A stretch of DNA of 64,000 bases from Ensifer sp. IC4062 (GCF_020193575.1 NZ_JADYVD010000010.1:1-64000); one strand, 5' to 3'. Shown: positions 42,646 through 51,937, counted from the stretch's first letter. The notes: generated by a model not told the origin, from the letters alone. Numbers and translations: made by a program.

Positions 42646-42987
42646 ATGATCGAAGGTCATTGCCATTGCAGGTCGGTGCGCATCACCGTTCCCGTCCGCC
42701 CCGAGACGCTTGGTGATTGCAACTGTTCCATATGCAGCCGGCTCGGCGCGCTCTGGGGTTATTATTCTGTGAGCGACGTCACCGTCAGCGACGAGCAGAA
42801 AACGCTCGTCGGCTATGTCCAGGGCGACGCAACGCTCACCATGCACCATTGCGGCCGCTGCGGCTGCACGACCCATTGGTCGCCGCGGGGGCGGAATGGC
42901 TCGCGCATGGGTGTCAACATGCGTATGTTCGATCGCGCGGTCTGGGAGGAAATCCCACACCGGTTGATCGACGGCGCAAGCTGGTAA
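42646..42987 (+). CDS. GFA family protein
   Basis: A 113-residue GFA-fold protein: CHCRSVRIT at the N-terminus, CNCSICSRLGALWGYY in the middle and HHCGRCGCTTHW, giving the zinc-binding cysteine set. The ATG at 42646 has a gaaggag ribosome site. Unlike the protein at 690-1157 it has an extra N-proximal CHC and a shorter C-terminus. Role unknown. Confidence 0.85.
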   Translation: MIEGHCHCRSVRITVPVRPETLGDCNCSICSRLGALWGYYSVSDVTVSDEQKTLVGYVQGDATLTMHHCGRCGCTTHWSPRGRNGSRMGVNMRMFDRAVWEEIPHRLIDGASW

Positions 42988-43018
42988 CAGACCCAACCCC
43001 GTCCGCCCGCGAGGCCGG

Positions 43019-43174
43019 TCAGATCCTGCCCATCAGCAGAAGAACGAGCAGCACGACCACCAAGACGCCGAGAATTCCGGAAGGGCCGTAGCCCCAGCCG
43101 CTCGAGTAGGGCCAAGTGGGAAACGCGCCGATCAGAAGCAGGATCAAAATAACGAGAAGTACGGTTCCAAGCAT
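43019..43174 (-). CDS. DUF3309 family small membrane protein
   Basis: A 51-residue protein with the DUF3309 pattern: MLGTVLLVILILLLIGAFPT, WPYSSGWGYGPSG, then a second hydrophobic helix ending LLLMGRI. An ggaggact ribosome site precedes the ATG. A stress-associated role is sometimes suggested for the family but not established. Confidence 0.85.
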   Translation of the reverse strand: MLGTVLLVILILLLIGAFPTWPYSSGWGYGPSGILGVLVVVLLVLLLMGRI

Positions 43175-43508
43175 TTGCAGTCCTCCGCTGCATAATTCGA
43201 TCCGCGGATGAAATTACGCAGCAACGCAAGCTGCCGCGGTGACATTGGCGCATGAGCGCCGCCGCAGCGGATGGTTTGTCATTCCTACCGAATGCCTATA
43301 ACCGCAATAAGTTCCGATGAACCGGGTGGAGCCGGTCGCTAAACCTCGCACATTGGACGGTAATTCTGTGCCGCCCCGCCTCCCCGCCCGAATATATTCG
43401 ATTGTTTCACTGGTAACAGCGCCGGCGCGCCAAAGATCCTTTGATGCCCTCGTTCTCAGAGCCTTGAGAACATGCTAAATTTCCGTCGGCTACAGAGGGG
43501 GAAAACCA
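43175..43508. other. Intergenic region without recognised features
   Basis: Divergent promoters for DUF3309 and the heme-copper-oxidase-like gene are expected here. No gene or clear repeat. Confidence 0.4.
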
Positions 43509-43913
43509 ATGCCACGTATCGCAAATCTTTACTTCAAGACCGCCATCATTTTTCTGATCGCCGGGATCTCGATTGGCCTTCACATGTCGATTTCAGGTAA
43601 CCACGCGCCGACCGGCGCCCACGCCCACGCCAACCTGCTCGGCTGGGTCACCATGGCACTCTTCGGCGTTTACCACGCGCTCAACCCGCGCAAGGCCGAG
43701 AAGCGCCTGGCTATGATCCAGTACGTCGTCTACACCTTCGGCGTCACGGCCCTGATCCCGTCGCTTTATCTGATGCTTTCCGGAAACGCGGCGATGGAAC
43801 CGATCGTCGCCATTTCCTCGCTCATCGCCTTCGCCGGCGTGCTGATGTTCGCCGTCATCATCTTCTCGGGCAGCGAGGCCGCAGTTCCCGCCGGCGTCTC
43901 ACGGGCCCACTGA
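43509..43913 (+). CDS. Small heme-copper-oxidase-subunit-I-like membrane protein
   Basis: A 134-residue protein with about four transmembrane helices. The block HMSISGNHAPTGAHAHANLL followed by GWVTMALFGVYH resembles the His-containing helices of NorB/CcoN-type oxidases, but only a fragment of that fold is present. Rhizobia carry such short proteins as stand-alone genes. Heme binding is possible but untested. Confidence 0.7.
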   Translation: MPRIANLYFKTAIIFLIAGISIGLHMSISGNHAPTGAHAHANLLGWVTMALFGVYHALNPRKAEKRLAMIQYVVYTFGVTALIPSLYLMLSGNAAMEPIVAISSLIAFAGVLMFAVIIFSGSEAAVPAGVSRAH

Positions 43914-44017
43914 TGCAATCAGGATGAGGTGGACTCCGCCTCATCCTTGCCCAACCTGAGGCACATGTCTTCCCGCACATTCAAAACTCGCCGCAAGACT
44001 TTGAATTGCCGCAGTAT

Positions 44018-44461
44018 TCAGCCCTGCTCCGATCCGGAGCGTCGCCCCGCCGCCCGGGTACGTGCGGGCTTGCGCGCCGCCCTGCCCTTCGCCGGCGCTT
44101 CGATCAGCGGCCGGATCGTCTGATCGAGCATCCGGATGCGCCGGACAAGCTCTTCGTCCGTCAGTTCGTCCAGCGCGTTGGCATTTGCCGAGAGATCCTT
44201 GGGCAGGATCGAGGCCAGGAGCTTCAGATAGGATTCCGGCTTCTCCTCGCGCAGCCGCGCGATCACGTCGACGCCATGCGCCTCGAAATCCGCCTGCACC
44301 GCCTCGAGGAAAGCCCCGCCGAGCCGCGTACGCGAGCCCTTCGCCGCCGGACTGGCGGCCTGGCCTGTCTCGTCGGCCGGCCCATCGGCCGGATCGTCCA
44401 GGCAAAGCCCCGGCGCGCTTGAAACATCGTCTTCGATCACGTCCGTCGCCTCACTTTCCAT
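44018..44461 (-). CDS. Terminase small-subunit-like phage protein
   Basis: A 147-residue protein: acidic N-terminus, then GGAFLEAVQADFEAHGVDVI with ARLREEKPESYLKLLASILP, the pattern of small terminase-like phage proteins, and a basic Arg/Ala tail (KPARTRAAGRRSGSEQG). It is the first recognisable phage gene of the block and points towards the large terminase, though bacterial-type genes intervene. Confidence 0.7.
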   Translation of the reverse strand: MESEATDVIEDDVSSAPGLCLDDPADGPADETGQAASPAAKGSRTRLGGAFLEAVQADFEAHGVDVIARLREEKPESYLKLLASILPKDLSANANALDELTDEELVRRIRMLDQTIRPLIEAPAKGRAARKPARTRAAGRRSGSEQG

Positions 44462-44622
44462 CGGCTCTTGCAGCGTGTGAACAGTCGCGGAGCCGCTTCA
44501 GAGGGCGGCGTGCATCGACCGTTTTCGCTACCCATAATTGCGCCAAAATCGCGACTCAGATTGGATCGCAAGCGCCCGCAACGCCTCGCCAAGCGCGTCG
44601 ATCCAGGAAAGCAACCGGCACC

Positions 44623-45060
44623 ATGCTGAAAGTCATTGCCACGAGCTTGCTCGCCGCCGCACCGGCCGTTTCAGCCTTCGCAGCCGGGCAGACCGGCGAG
44701 CCTCAGTATTTCGTCAAGGCTTGGCTGCGCCTCGTCAAGGCCTGGATCCAGAAATTCGACAAGAGTTTCGTGCACGCGACCGGCTGGTGCGGCACTGGCG
44801 ATCTCTGCACGCTCAAGGTCGGCGAGCACGATGTCCGCATCCGCTTCTTCCTGTCAGGCGAAAGCTACCGCTTGAGTGTGCGCGCGGCACCCGACGACCC
44901 CGCCGCCTGCTGCGTCTTCGCCGACAGGTCGGAGGAAGTTTTCGTCGGCGGAGGATCGCCGCACGCCGAGAAGCTCTATTTTGAGCTCCCCGACGCGCTC
45001 ACCGACAAAGGCCGAGTGGAGTTCGGCACGCTCTTCATCGCACTGGAGGATTTGCGGTAG
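44623..45060 (+). CDS. Secreted hypothetical protein
   Basis: A 145-residue protein with a signal peptide (LKVIATSLLAAAPAVSAFAA), then a beta-rich domain with four cysteines (WCGTGDLC, ACCVF) and SEEVFVGGGSPHAEKLYFEL. No family recognised. It lies just outside the phage block, divergent from the small-terminase-like gene. Confidence 0.65.
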   Translation: MLKVIATSLLAAAPAVSAFAAGQTGEPQYFVKAWLRLVKAWIQKFDKSFVHATGWCGTGDLCTLKVGEHDVRIRFFLSGESYRLSVRAAPDDPAACCVFADRSEEVFVGGGSPHAEKLYFELPDALTDKGRVEFGTLFIALEDLR

Positions 45061-46030
45061 CGACCGCATTCGATTTCCGTCCTCCACAGCCGCCCGGCCG
45101 TCGCGTTGCGCCTCTGTGTCAACGTCGTTCAAGCGTCTTGCGCCTTGCGATCGGCCGGGTGGCTGCGGGCGGCCGGTGACGCTGCCGAGGCCGCAGCGCC
45201 GCGCATCCTCTCGGACGCCTCAAGGTCGCTGTTCCGTTCAGGCGCATCACCGGCCGCATACGGAGCCGCGCCGCATCGTGAGACGCGCGGCGGCTGCCGT
45301 AATTCGTTGTTTGACGATGGTTTGATAAGCTCAGGGAATCGAAACGGCTGCCGAAGCAGCCGTCGCATCAGGACAAAATTCCTATCCTTGATTTACGGAA
45401 TAATCCAACTCACCCGCGGGACGCAAGACCCGCCAAAACGAAAAGCTTCCGATCGCCGATTTAGCGACAGCATTTTTTCCGCAGCCTGCAGGCCAAGCCT
45501 TTCTCGCGCTCATGCTTGGCGGCCGATGTTCATCACCGGCGCGCACTCATCAGGCTGGTCGTCCCCACCCTCCCTCGTCCCTGTGCTTGTCACAGGGGTC
45601 CAGCCACGGCGCGTCCGCGCCGCGCGAATCCGCCGCAAGCCCTTGCTATACAAACGTATATTATAAATTTCTTGCATAAGACAAAGCGCTCTGCTTCAAT
45701 CGAAACAGGTCGATGCTCAAGGGGCTTGGGCATGATTGGATTGGTGGCATTTCCGCAAGCAGAACGAGGGAACGAGACATCATCGCGCCTTGAGGCCGGT
45801 GTTGGCCCTCGCATACGCCGAGGGAAAACCATGTCTGACCTGCCGGTAAAAAAGACGTGAGCGAGGCTAGAAAAACCGGCAAGCCGATAAATATTTATAC
45901 TGTAAACAGCAAGAAAAGACGGTGCGGCGCATATTTTTTTGACTTTGATGAGCCCATGGCTCCCGGACCGATACCGGGGGAACCAGACAAGCCCTGACGC
46001 ATTTGCCTTCCGACAGAAGGAGTTTCAGTC
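45061..46030. other. Long intergenic region with a family A repeat
   Basis: A family A copy at about 45571-45630 (ccctcgtccctgtgcttgtc, then cagccacggcgcgtccgcgc). Around 45640-45700 and 45880-45930 the sequence turns AT-rich, suggesting promoters. No frame has protein-like composition. Confidence 0.5.
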
Positions 46031-46225
46031 ATGCGTAATCACTGGATGTATGTTGCCATCGGATTTGTTGCCGGCGCCGGCCTGTTCCTCACCACCTCTT
46101 GGCAGGGTACGCCGCCAGCCGGAATGCCAACAGTAAAGCTCGAAAAGACCGACCGCCTCCAGGGCCCCGCCGTCCAGACTTCGTTCATCATGGAACGCTT
46201 CGGCCCCGCGCACTCGGTGGAATAG
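46031..46225 (+). CDS. Small membrane-anchored protein
   Basis: A 64-residue protein with an aaggag ribosome site and an N-terminal hydrophobic helix (WMYVAIGFVAGAGLFLTT) followed by a hydrophilic tail. Unassigned; 132 bp upstream of the RTX gene on the same strand. Confidence 0.6.
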   Translation: MRNHWMYVAIGFVAGAGLFLTTSWQGTPPAGMPTVKLEKTDRLQGPAVQTSFIMERFGPAHSVE

Positions 46226-46357
46226 ACGTCACATACCTAATTCCCTGAATCCACAACGCTGTCGCCGGAGAAGTCACGCGTATTTCCGGCGGCATCGCCG
46301 CCGATTGCCTGCAACCAGAAAACGATCTATGAGTTCCCTCACAACGCTGGGGGAAAC

Positions 46358-47929
46358 ATGGCAACAATTACTGTAAATAGCGATTATTGGCTGGATATGA
46401 GCGGCTACGACTTCAGCTGGCTCTACTACGGCGAATACTATCAGTTCGGACCGACGCAATACCTGGTCGACTACGGCGACGGTGGCGTCGACGCATTCGG
46501 CGGCTTCGGCCTCACCTACAGCAGCGGTGTTCCAGTCAGCGGCACGGTCACGAGCTATGGCTACTTTTATGATGGCGAGCGCGTGTGGATTGCCGAGGGG
46601 ATAAGCATCTCGGCCAGGAGCATCGTCAATGCGGCAAACACGGCATCAACCGAAGATGACCTGGCAGTGATGGCCGCTGCGCTTGCCGGCAATGATACCA
46701 TCAGTGGCGGCAACTACGCCGATCTTCTAGCGGGCTTCGGCGGCAACGACGTGATCTACGGCAATGGCGGCGACGATGCCCTCGGTGGTTTCACCGGCAC
46801 CGATAGGCTCGATGGCGGAGCGGGCAACGACGCCCTGGTCGGCGGCGCCGGCGCCGACCGGCTTTATGGCGGCACCGGCACGGATACCGCCTCCTATGCC
46901 GGCGCTAGCACCGGAGTGGTCGCCAACCTCACCAACACAGCGGCCAACACCAACGACGCCAAAGGCGACACGTACTCCTCGATCGAGAACCTGCTTGGCT
47001 CGAGCTACAGCGACGCACTCACGGGTAGCACCGGCGCCAATATCCTCGACGGTGACGCGGGCAACGACACACTCATTGGTGGCGCGGGTGCCGACAGGCT
47101 CTATGGCGGTACCGGCACGGACACCGCCTCCTATGCCGGCGCCGCTCTCGGCGTGGTCGCCAATCTTACGAGCGCCGCCACCAACACCAATGACGCAAAG
47201 GGCGATACCTACTACTCGATCGAGAACCTCGTCGGATCGAGCTACAACGACACGCTCGCGGGTAACGCCGGCGTCAACACGCTCGATGGCGGGCTCGGCA
47301 ACGACACACTCATCGGCGGCGCCGGTGCGGACAGGCTTTATGGCCGCGGCGGCACCGACACCGTCTCCTATGCGGGAGCGGCAGCCGGCGTGGTCGCCAA
47401 TCTGACCAGTGCTGCGGCAAACACCAACGACGCCAAGGGCGACACCTATTCCGAGGTCGAAAGCCTCATCGGTACGAGCTATGCGGACAAGCTCTACGGC
47501 AATGCGGTTGCCAACGGGCTGACCGGCGGCGCCGGCAACGATACGCTGACGGGCTATGCCGGCAACGACCTGCTTTATGGTGGCGCGGGCCGCGACCTGC
47601 TTTATGGCGGAACCGGTGCTGACCGATTCATCTTCAAGGCGACGATCGAATCCGCCGGCACGTCCTACGATTCGATCTTCGATTTCCTTGCAAGCGAGCA
47701 GGACCGGATCGATCTTTCGGGGATCGACGCCAGCACGAAATTGACTGGCAACCAGGCGTTCAACTTCGTCGGCACGGCGACGTTCAAGGGCGTGGCCGGC
47801 GAACTTCGCTACGAAAAGCAGGCGTCCGACACCTACATCTACGCCGACGTCAACGGCGACAAGCTTGCCGATCTCAAGATCCATCTCGATGACGCCGTAA
47901 CGCTGACGAAGGATTATTTCGTTCTGTGA
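46358..47929 (+). CDS. RTX (hemolysin-type calcium-binding) protein
   Basis: A 523-residue protein. After a Tyr/Gly-rich N-terminus come many GGxGxDxL-type nonapeptides (AGNDTLIGGAGADRLYGGTG). Three ~79-residue units repeat in tandem from about 46820, each ending GVVANLT, NTNDAKGDTY and a SSY block; residues 380-430 add a denser RTX run. The C-terminus (FIFKATIESAGTSYDSIFDF, then YADVNGDKLADLKIHLDD) is the type I secretion-competent end. Calcium folding outside the cell is expected. No T1SS genes are adjacent. A strong terminator follows. Confidence 0.9.
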   Translation: MATITVNSDYWLDMSGYDFSWLYYGEYYQFGPTQYLVDYGDGGVDAFGGFGLTYSSGVPVSGTVTSYGYFYDGERVWIAEGISISARSIVNAANTASTEDDLAVMAAALAGNDTISGGNYADLLAGFGGNDVIYGNGGDDALGGFTGTDRLDGGAGNDALVGGAGADRLYGGTGTDTASYAGASTGVVANLTNTAANTNDAKGDTYSSIENLLGSSYSDALTGSTGANILDGDAGNDTLIGGAGADRLYGGTGTDTASYAGAALGVVANLTSAATNTNDAKGDTYYSIENLVGSSYNDTLAGNAGVNTLDGGLGNDTLIGGAGADRLYGRGGTDTVSYAGAAAGVVANLTSAAANTNDAKGDTYSEVESLIGTSYADKLYGNAVANGLTGGAGNDTLTGYAGNDLLYGGAGRDLLYGGTGADRFIFKATIESAGTSYDSIFDFLASEQDRIDLSGIDASTKLTGNQAFNFVGTATFKGVAGELRYEKQASDTYIYADVNGDKLADLKIHLDDAVTLTKDYFVL

Positions 47930-47952
47930 GTTGAGGCGGCTGCGCCAGATAG

Positions 47953-47975
47953 AACCCCGCTTCGGCGGGGTTTTT
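47953..47975 (+). terminator. Intrinsic terminator after RTX gene
   Basis: aaccccgc-ttcg-gcggggtt forms a perfect 8-bp stem with a UUCG loop, followed by a T run, 24 bp after the RTX stop. Confidence 0.92.
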
Positions 47976-48126
47976 CATTTCCGACGGCATGAATTCCTCG
48001 AATGGGAGCTGACAAGACGCGCGGCGCCGTAGTTCACGACCAAGGCTGGCGGCGTTCGCAGCAGAGCGCGGAATGGTGGCCGTAACATGAACCTTTCTGC
48101 TCGCCGAACGTTTCCTTGCCACCTGA

Positions 48127-48173
48127 ACAGAGCAGTTCCAGGAAAAACCGTTTTCCGCCCGGAATTGCGTAGC
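48127..48173. repeat. RIME-type palindromic repeat
   Basis: agcagttccaggaaaaaccg followed by ttttccgcccggaattgcg, with the inverted ends of the RIME family (ccagg/ccgga arms). Other copies occur at 39566, 52620 and 63820-63920. Confidence 0.7.
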
Positions 48174-48193
48174 TTCAAAGCGGAGGACTAGCG

Positions 48194-48292
48194 ATGGTCC
48201 CTGTCCGGCATGCCAAGATGGTCGAGTGGATCGTGGTAATTGCCGCATGCGCTCTGGTTGCGGCGTTCATGGTCGCAACGTTGATCCCGTGA
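48194..48292 (+). CDS. Very small single-helix membrane protein
   Basis: A 32-residue frame MVPVRHAKMVEWIVVIAACA... ending VATLIP, essentially one transmembrane helix. It has a good ribosome site (ggagg at 48182-48186). Size is below usual annotation thresholds, but the ribosome site and composition support it. Confidence 0.5.
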   Translation: MVPVRHAKMVEWIVVIAACALVAAFMVATLIP

Positions 48293-48305
48293 TCGACGTC
48301 ACCAA

Positions 48306-48581
48306 TCAGACGATGCCGGCAAATTTCCGCTGCTCGCGGATGTAGGCGATTGCAGCAACTTCCAAAGCTCTGCACTTTGCCTCGAGCTGGAGCAAGCTTT
48401 CATCGTCTTTGTCGGAAGCGCATCGCAGAACATCGCGTTGCAGGCACGCGTGTTCATATACCTCGCATAAATGCAGAAACACGAGATCCTGCATCATCCA
48501 AGCGCTGTCCCTCAACTCCGGGGCCGCCAAAAGCAGCCTCGCCATTCCTGCCTTCTGCACATCCATGCCGAACGCTCGCAT
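48306..48581 (-). CDS. Hypothetical protein
   Basis: About 91 residues from the ATG at 48581: a helical protein (LVFLHLCEVYEHACLQRDVL, LEAKCRALEVAAIAYIREQR). The start is uncertain (TTG 48596, ATG 48581 or ATG 48566). No family recognised. Confidence 0.55.
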   Translation of the reverse strand: MRAFGMDVQKAGMARLLLAAPELRDSAWMMQDLVFLHLCEVYEHACLQRDVLRCASDKDDESLLQLEAKCRALEVAAIAYIREQRKFAGIV

Positions 48582-48752
48582 TCTTCGACGAGCCAAGCAA
48601 AATTAACGGCCTATGCCGGGAGAAGGTTCCAGAAACAGCTCAAAAGCACACGCTGCGGCGGAGATCTCGCCTTTTACAGGGCGCGACACCCGAAGAAGAA
48701 AAACCAAAGGGAAAGTTTCATTGAAACGCGCGACGCTGCAGCCGACCGCCCG

Positions 48753-48869
48753 TTATTTGATAACCGCCGCAACGAGAAAGGCGGCCACCGCGCCGCAGAG
48801 CACCGCATAGGCGCCGGTGCGCAACATTTTCATTCGGCGCGTTCTCTCGCCGGTCCAATCGTAGCCCAT
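48753..48869 (-). CDS. Very small single-helix membrane protein
   Basis: A 38-residue frame MGYDWTGERTRRMKMLRTGA... with a C-terminal helix (AVLCGAVAAFLVAAVIK). A ggagcac ribosome site sits correctly for the ATG at 48869; another ATG is one codon upstream. Confidence 0.5.
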   Translation of the reverse strand: MGYDWTGERTRRMKMLRTGAYAVLCGAVAAFLVAAVIK

Positions 48870-48872
48870 CAT

Positions 48873-49233
48873 GTGCTCCGAACCGCCCTACAGCGCCGCG
48901 CGTCTCATGTCGCGCAATGCCTGCTGTAATGCTTTGAATTGCCACCATTCCCCAACTCGACTTCGACTTGAGAAATTTCCAGTAACTTGCCGGCTTCTTC
49001 TTAAGAAATGGAGAATCGACGCGAGAAAATCTTATCGACAGTGCCCCACCTCTTTCAGATGTTCGAGGCATCAAGTTACCGCACATGCCCGTCCTGATCG
49101 GCACTGCAGCACATGGCGCTCCAACATTCGCGGACGGGCGCATGCGGCCGCCGTCCCGTCTTGCCTTTCACCCGCGAATGCGCAAGTTACGCTCGAATAG
49201 ACCTTGCCCAACAAAACTTTCGAGGAAGCCGCT
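48873..49233. other. Intergenic region without recognised features
   Basis: Contains an AT-richer stretch near 48930-49030, but no repeat or gene could be supported. Confidence 0.35.
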
Positions 49234-49413
49234 TTGAACACCGACAACAAGCCCGACGCTACGATCAAGGTCGAGAAGCGATTGAACGGCCGCTGGGCCT
49301 TCGTCCTCACCTTCCGCGGCGTTACCTATCCGGGCCAGGGCCAGTTCGCCACTCAGTTGCAGGCCCAGGCCGCCGCCCATGCCGCGATGAAGCTCTTGCA
49401 GCAACGCGGCTGA
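49234..49413 (+). CDS. Small hypothetical protein
   Basis: A 59-residue protein from a TTG at 49234 with a gaggaag ribosome site; a TTG at 49204 is the alternative. Sequence TIKVEKRLNGRWAFVLTFRG with an Ala/Gln-rich C-terminal helix suggests a compact alpha-beta domain. Its stop lies two bases before the convergent cyclase gene's stop. Confidence 0.6.
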   Translation: MNTDNKPDATIKVEKRLNGRWAFVLTFRGVTYPGQGQFATQLQAQAAAHAAMKLLQQRG

Positions 49414-49415
49414 CC

Positions 49416-51146
49416 TCACTCCGGCAGGCCTGCCAGGCGATAACCGTCCACAAAAAACCGCCTGAGCTCTTCATCCCGGAACGGTTGCGACTCCGACCAC
49501 TGCCGTATTGTGAAGTTCGGGTTGTTCATCATGAAGAGTTGCGCCTCCGTCCGCGCATCATCGAGCCGTCCGAGCCGCGCCAGGCTTGCGGCAAGCAGAC
49601 GGCGCGAGGTCGCACGGTATGTTTCCGGGCGGCGCAATGTCTGGACGGCCGCCTCGTAGTCGCGGCTCGCATACTGGGCCTGCCCCAGCATCCAGTAATA
49701 CCAGCCCGGCGGGTGAGGATTGAGCCGGAGAGCCTTGCGAACGTGCTCGATGGCATCGCCGGGCCGTCCGGCCAGCACGATCAGGTCCGCCCGCATCGCC
49801 CAGGCGTCGGCATGGTTGGGATCGAGTCTCAGGGCAAGGTCGAACTCCGCGTCCGACTCCTCCCAGCGGCGCTCATGCCCGAGAATGATGCCGAGCACCC
49901 AGCGGTTCCCGGCATCGTTGGGGTCGAGCGCGACCGCCTTTTGCGCTTCCGCCACGGCTCGCGCCCGGTTGGGATCGATCGGCTGATCCCAGAATTCCCA
50001 GCTCAGCCACAGGTTGAGCGCCAGCAGCCGATGTGCCTCGGCATAGTCCGGATCGCGTGCGATTGCCCGCTGCAGCAGGAAGATCGCCTCCCTTGCGCTG
50101 CCGGCTGTCTGGAGGCCGAGCGAACGCGCCCGGACGCAGAGATCATAGGCCCCCATGTCGGTCGGCCTGTTTCGCGCCGGCGCGGCCGTCAATCGCCCGA
50201 CCAGCGCCTCGACGATCTTGCTCGTCACCTCGTCCTGGACGGCAAAAATGTCCTCGAGCCCGCGGTCGAATCTCTCCGCCCACAGGTGGTCCCCTCGCAT
50301 GGCGTCGATGAGCTGGGCATTGATGCGGACGCGCCCGGCGGCGCGGCGGGCGCTGCCTTCCAAAACGTAACGAACACCAAGCTCGCGGGCGATGCGGCGC
50401 ACGTCCGTGTGCCTGCCCTTGTAGGCGAAGACGGAATTGCTGGCGATGACGAACAGTCCGCTGGCCCTTGAGAGATCGGTGATCAGGTCTTCGGTCAGGC
50501 CGTCGACAAAGACCTCCTGCTCCGGATCGTTGCTCATGTTGGTGAACGGCAGGACGGCAATGGAAGGCTTCGTCGGCAGCGGCAACGGCGCACTGGCGGC
50601 GCCATGCTGACCCCAGGCCGGAGTCTCGATCCGATAGACGAAAACCGGTTCGGCCACGTTCTTGATGGCGTGCGGGCCAAGCTCGTCGAACTCGCAGTAG
50701 AGCCGCCGGCGGACCTGATCGTGGATGCTTCTGGAGACGAAGATCTCTCCCGGACCGGCCATTGCCTCGAGCCGCGCGGCTATGATGACGCCGTCGCCGT
50801 AGAGATCGCCGCCCCCGACGACGACGTCGCCGAGGTTGATTCCAATTCTCAGAAGAATTTGCCGGTCGTCGGCAAGCCCCTCGTTTGCCGCCTGCATCCG
50901 CCGCTGGAATTCGATCGCACAGGTCACGGCGTTCACGGCGCTTGCGAACTCGACCAACACACCGTCGCCCATCGTCTTGACGACGCGGCCGTTATTCTCG
51001 CGGACGAGCGGATCCAGGATCTGCTTGCGGCGTTCCTTCAGCGTTGCCAGTGTGCCGCTCTCGTCCACTTCGACGAGGCGGCTGTAACCGACCACATCGG
51101 CAGCCATTATGGCGGCAAGACGCCGTTGGGCGCGTTCTTCAGCCAT
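49416..51146 (-). CDS. Class III adenylate/guanylate cyclase with TPR domain
   Basis: A protein of about 576 residues. The N-terminal cyclase domain (AAIMAADVVGYSRLVEVDES, KTMGDGVLVEF, GINLGDVVV, IAARLEAMAGPG) carries metal-binding Asp residues. A TolB-N-like segment (KPSIAVLPFTNMSNDPEQEV) follows, then TPR repeats (residues 370-560). This is the common rhizobial multi-copy cyclase layout. The ATG at 51146 fits the family N-terminus; an ATG at 51194 is possible. Confidence 0.88.
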   Translation of the reverse strand: MAEERAQRRLAAIMAADVVGYSRLVEVDESGTLATLKERRKQILDPLVRENNGRVVKTMGDGVLVEFASAVNAVTCAIEFQRRMQAANEGLADDRQILLRIGINLGDVVVGGGDLYGDGVIIAARLEAMAGPGEIFVSRSIHDQVRRRLYCEFDELGPHAIKNVAEPVFVYRIETPAWGQHGAASAPLPLPTKPSIAVLPFTNMSNDPEQEVFVDGLTEDLITDLSRASGLFVIASNSVFAYKGRHTDVRRIARELGVRYVLEGSARRAAGRVRINAQLIDAMRGDHLWAERFDRGLEDIFAVQDEVTSKIVEALVGRLTAAPARNRPTDMGAYDLCVRARSLGLQTAGSAREAIFLLQRAIARDPDYAEAHRLLALNLWLSWEFWDQPIDPNRARAVAEAQKAVALDPNDAGNRWVLGIILGHERRWEESDAEFDLALRLDPNHADAWAMRADLIVLAGRPGDAIEHVRKALRLNPHPPGWYYWMLGQAQYASRDYEAAVQTLRRPETYRATSRRLLAASLARLGRLDDARTEAQLFMMNNPNFTIRQWSESQPFRDEELRRFFVDGYRLAGLPE

Positions 51147-51238
51147 GTCAAACGCCTTCGCAGGACGCAGTGCCGGCGATTGTAGGACGTCCATTGGAAA
51201 TGTCTATCGACCGAATGCGTCCGGCGGCGGCAGGATGC

Positions 51239-51937
51239 TCATTGTCCCGGAGCGAGGCCATCGAGCAGGAAGTCGAGGCCTTTGCTGAAAGCGCCGTCCC
51301 AATCGCTATCCAACAGCAGACGAGAGCGCTCGATTGTCGGGTAGCATTCGCTGAGACCCGTAAGCCTGTGCTGCGCGGCTACCATCTCGTCGTCCGAGAG
51401 ATCGAAGCTCGCCCGCGTGATGGTAGCGCCCATCACATAGTTCCAGAGCGACCATATTGCGACGTTCAGATCTGCATCCGCTACACCGGCTCTGGATAGG
51501 GTCTTGCTCAGCATCTCCAGGCGACGGAGGATGTTTGGGCCGAGCGCCCGGCGCGGCAACAGCGATGCCGACCAGGGATGGCGCAGCATGCTGGCGCGCC
51601 AGTCTTCGAGCATATGAACGACTTCCCCGCGCCAGCCTTGAATCCCGGCCATTTGTTGCGGTCCGCGATATTCGAGCACCGAGTCGAGCGCCAGATCGAA
51701 GACCTCCTCTTTGTTGCCGACGTGCCAATATAGGCTCATCGCGCCCGAGCCGAGTCGATCGGCGAGCCGACGCATCGTCAATCCGTCGACTCCTTCCGCA
51801 TCCAGCAGTTCTACCGCGGTCGCAACAATCCGTTCCCGAGAAAGAGGCGGTTCACTGCGCGACTCCTGCGCGGCCTGGGGCGATACTCCTGTCCGTTGAG
51901 ACCGTTTGCTTTGAGCGCCACTACGCTTGGCTGCCAT
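51239..51937 (-). CDS. TetR family transcriptional regulator
   Basis: A 232-residue regulator with a basic N-terminal tail, HTH region RIVATAVELLDAEGVDGLTM and GAMSLYWHVGNKEEVFDLAL (residues about 35-80), then a TetR_C_1-type ligand domain. It is divergent from the RidA-family gene at 52133; two matched palindromes lie between them, a likely operator for self-regulation and control of that gene. Confidence 0.9.
   Translation of the reverse strand: MAAKRSGAQSKRSQRTGVSPQAAQESRSEPPLSRERIVATAVELLDAEGVDGLTMRRLADRLGSGAMSLYWHVGNKEEVFDLALDSVLEYRGPQQMAGIQGWRGEVVHMLEDWRASMLRHPWSASLLPRRALGPNILRRLEMLSKTLSRAGVADADLNVAIWSLWNYVMGATITRASFDLSDDEMVAAQHRLTGLSECYPTIERSRLLLDSDWDGAFSKGLDFLLDGLAPGQ

Larger units (their letters stand above)
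12256..44461 (-). mobile_element. Prophage-like structural module (podovirus-type), apparently without integrase
   Basis: Co-oriented minus-strand genes encode, from right to left, terminase small-subunit-like protein, large terminase, portal, scaffold, SU10-type capsid, adaptor and tail proteins, S74 tail protein, tail fibre, endolysin and spanins. Lambda-like long-tail genes (tape measure, tube) are not seen, consistent with a short-tailed phage. Integrase, repressor, excision and replication genes are also not seen. Several bacterial-type genes interrupt the packaging end. It is best read as a remnant or domesticated prophage; the limits given are those of recognisable phage genes. Confidence 0.75.

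Noticed and set aside
46820..47530. Tandem repeats considered as a CRISPR array
   Set aside because: Units are 237 bp, coding, and translate to RTX motifs; no short repeat/spacer pattern.
46727..47884. 385-residue minus-strand frame antisense to the RTX gene
   Set aside because: Repetitive shadow generated by the RTX repeats.
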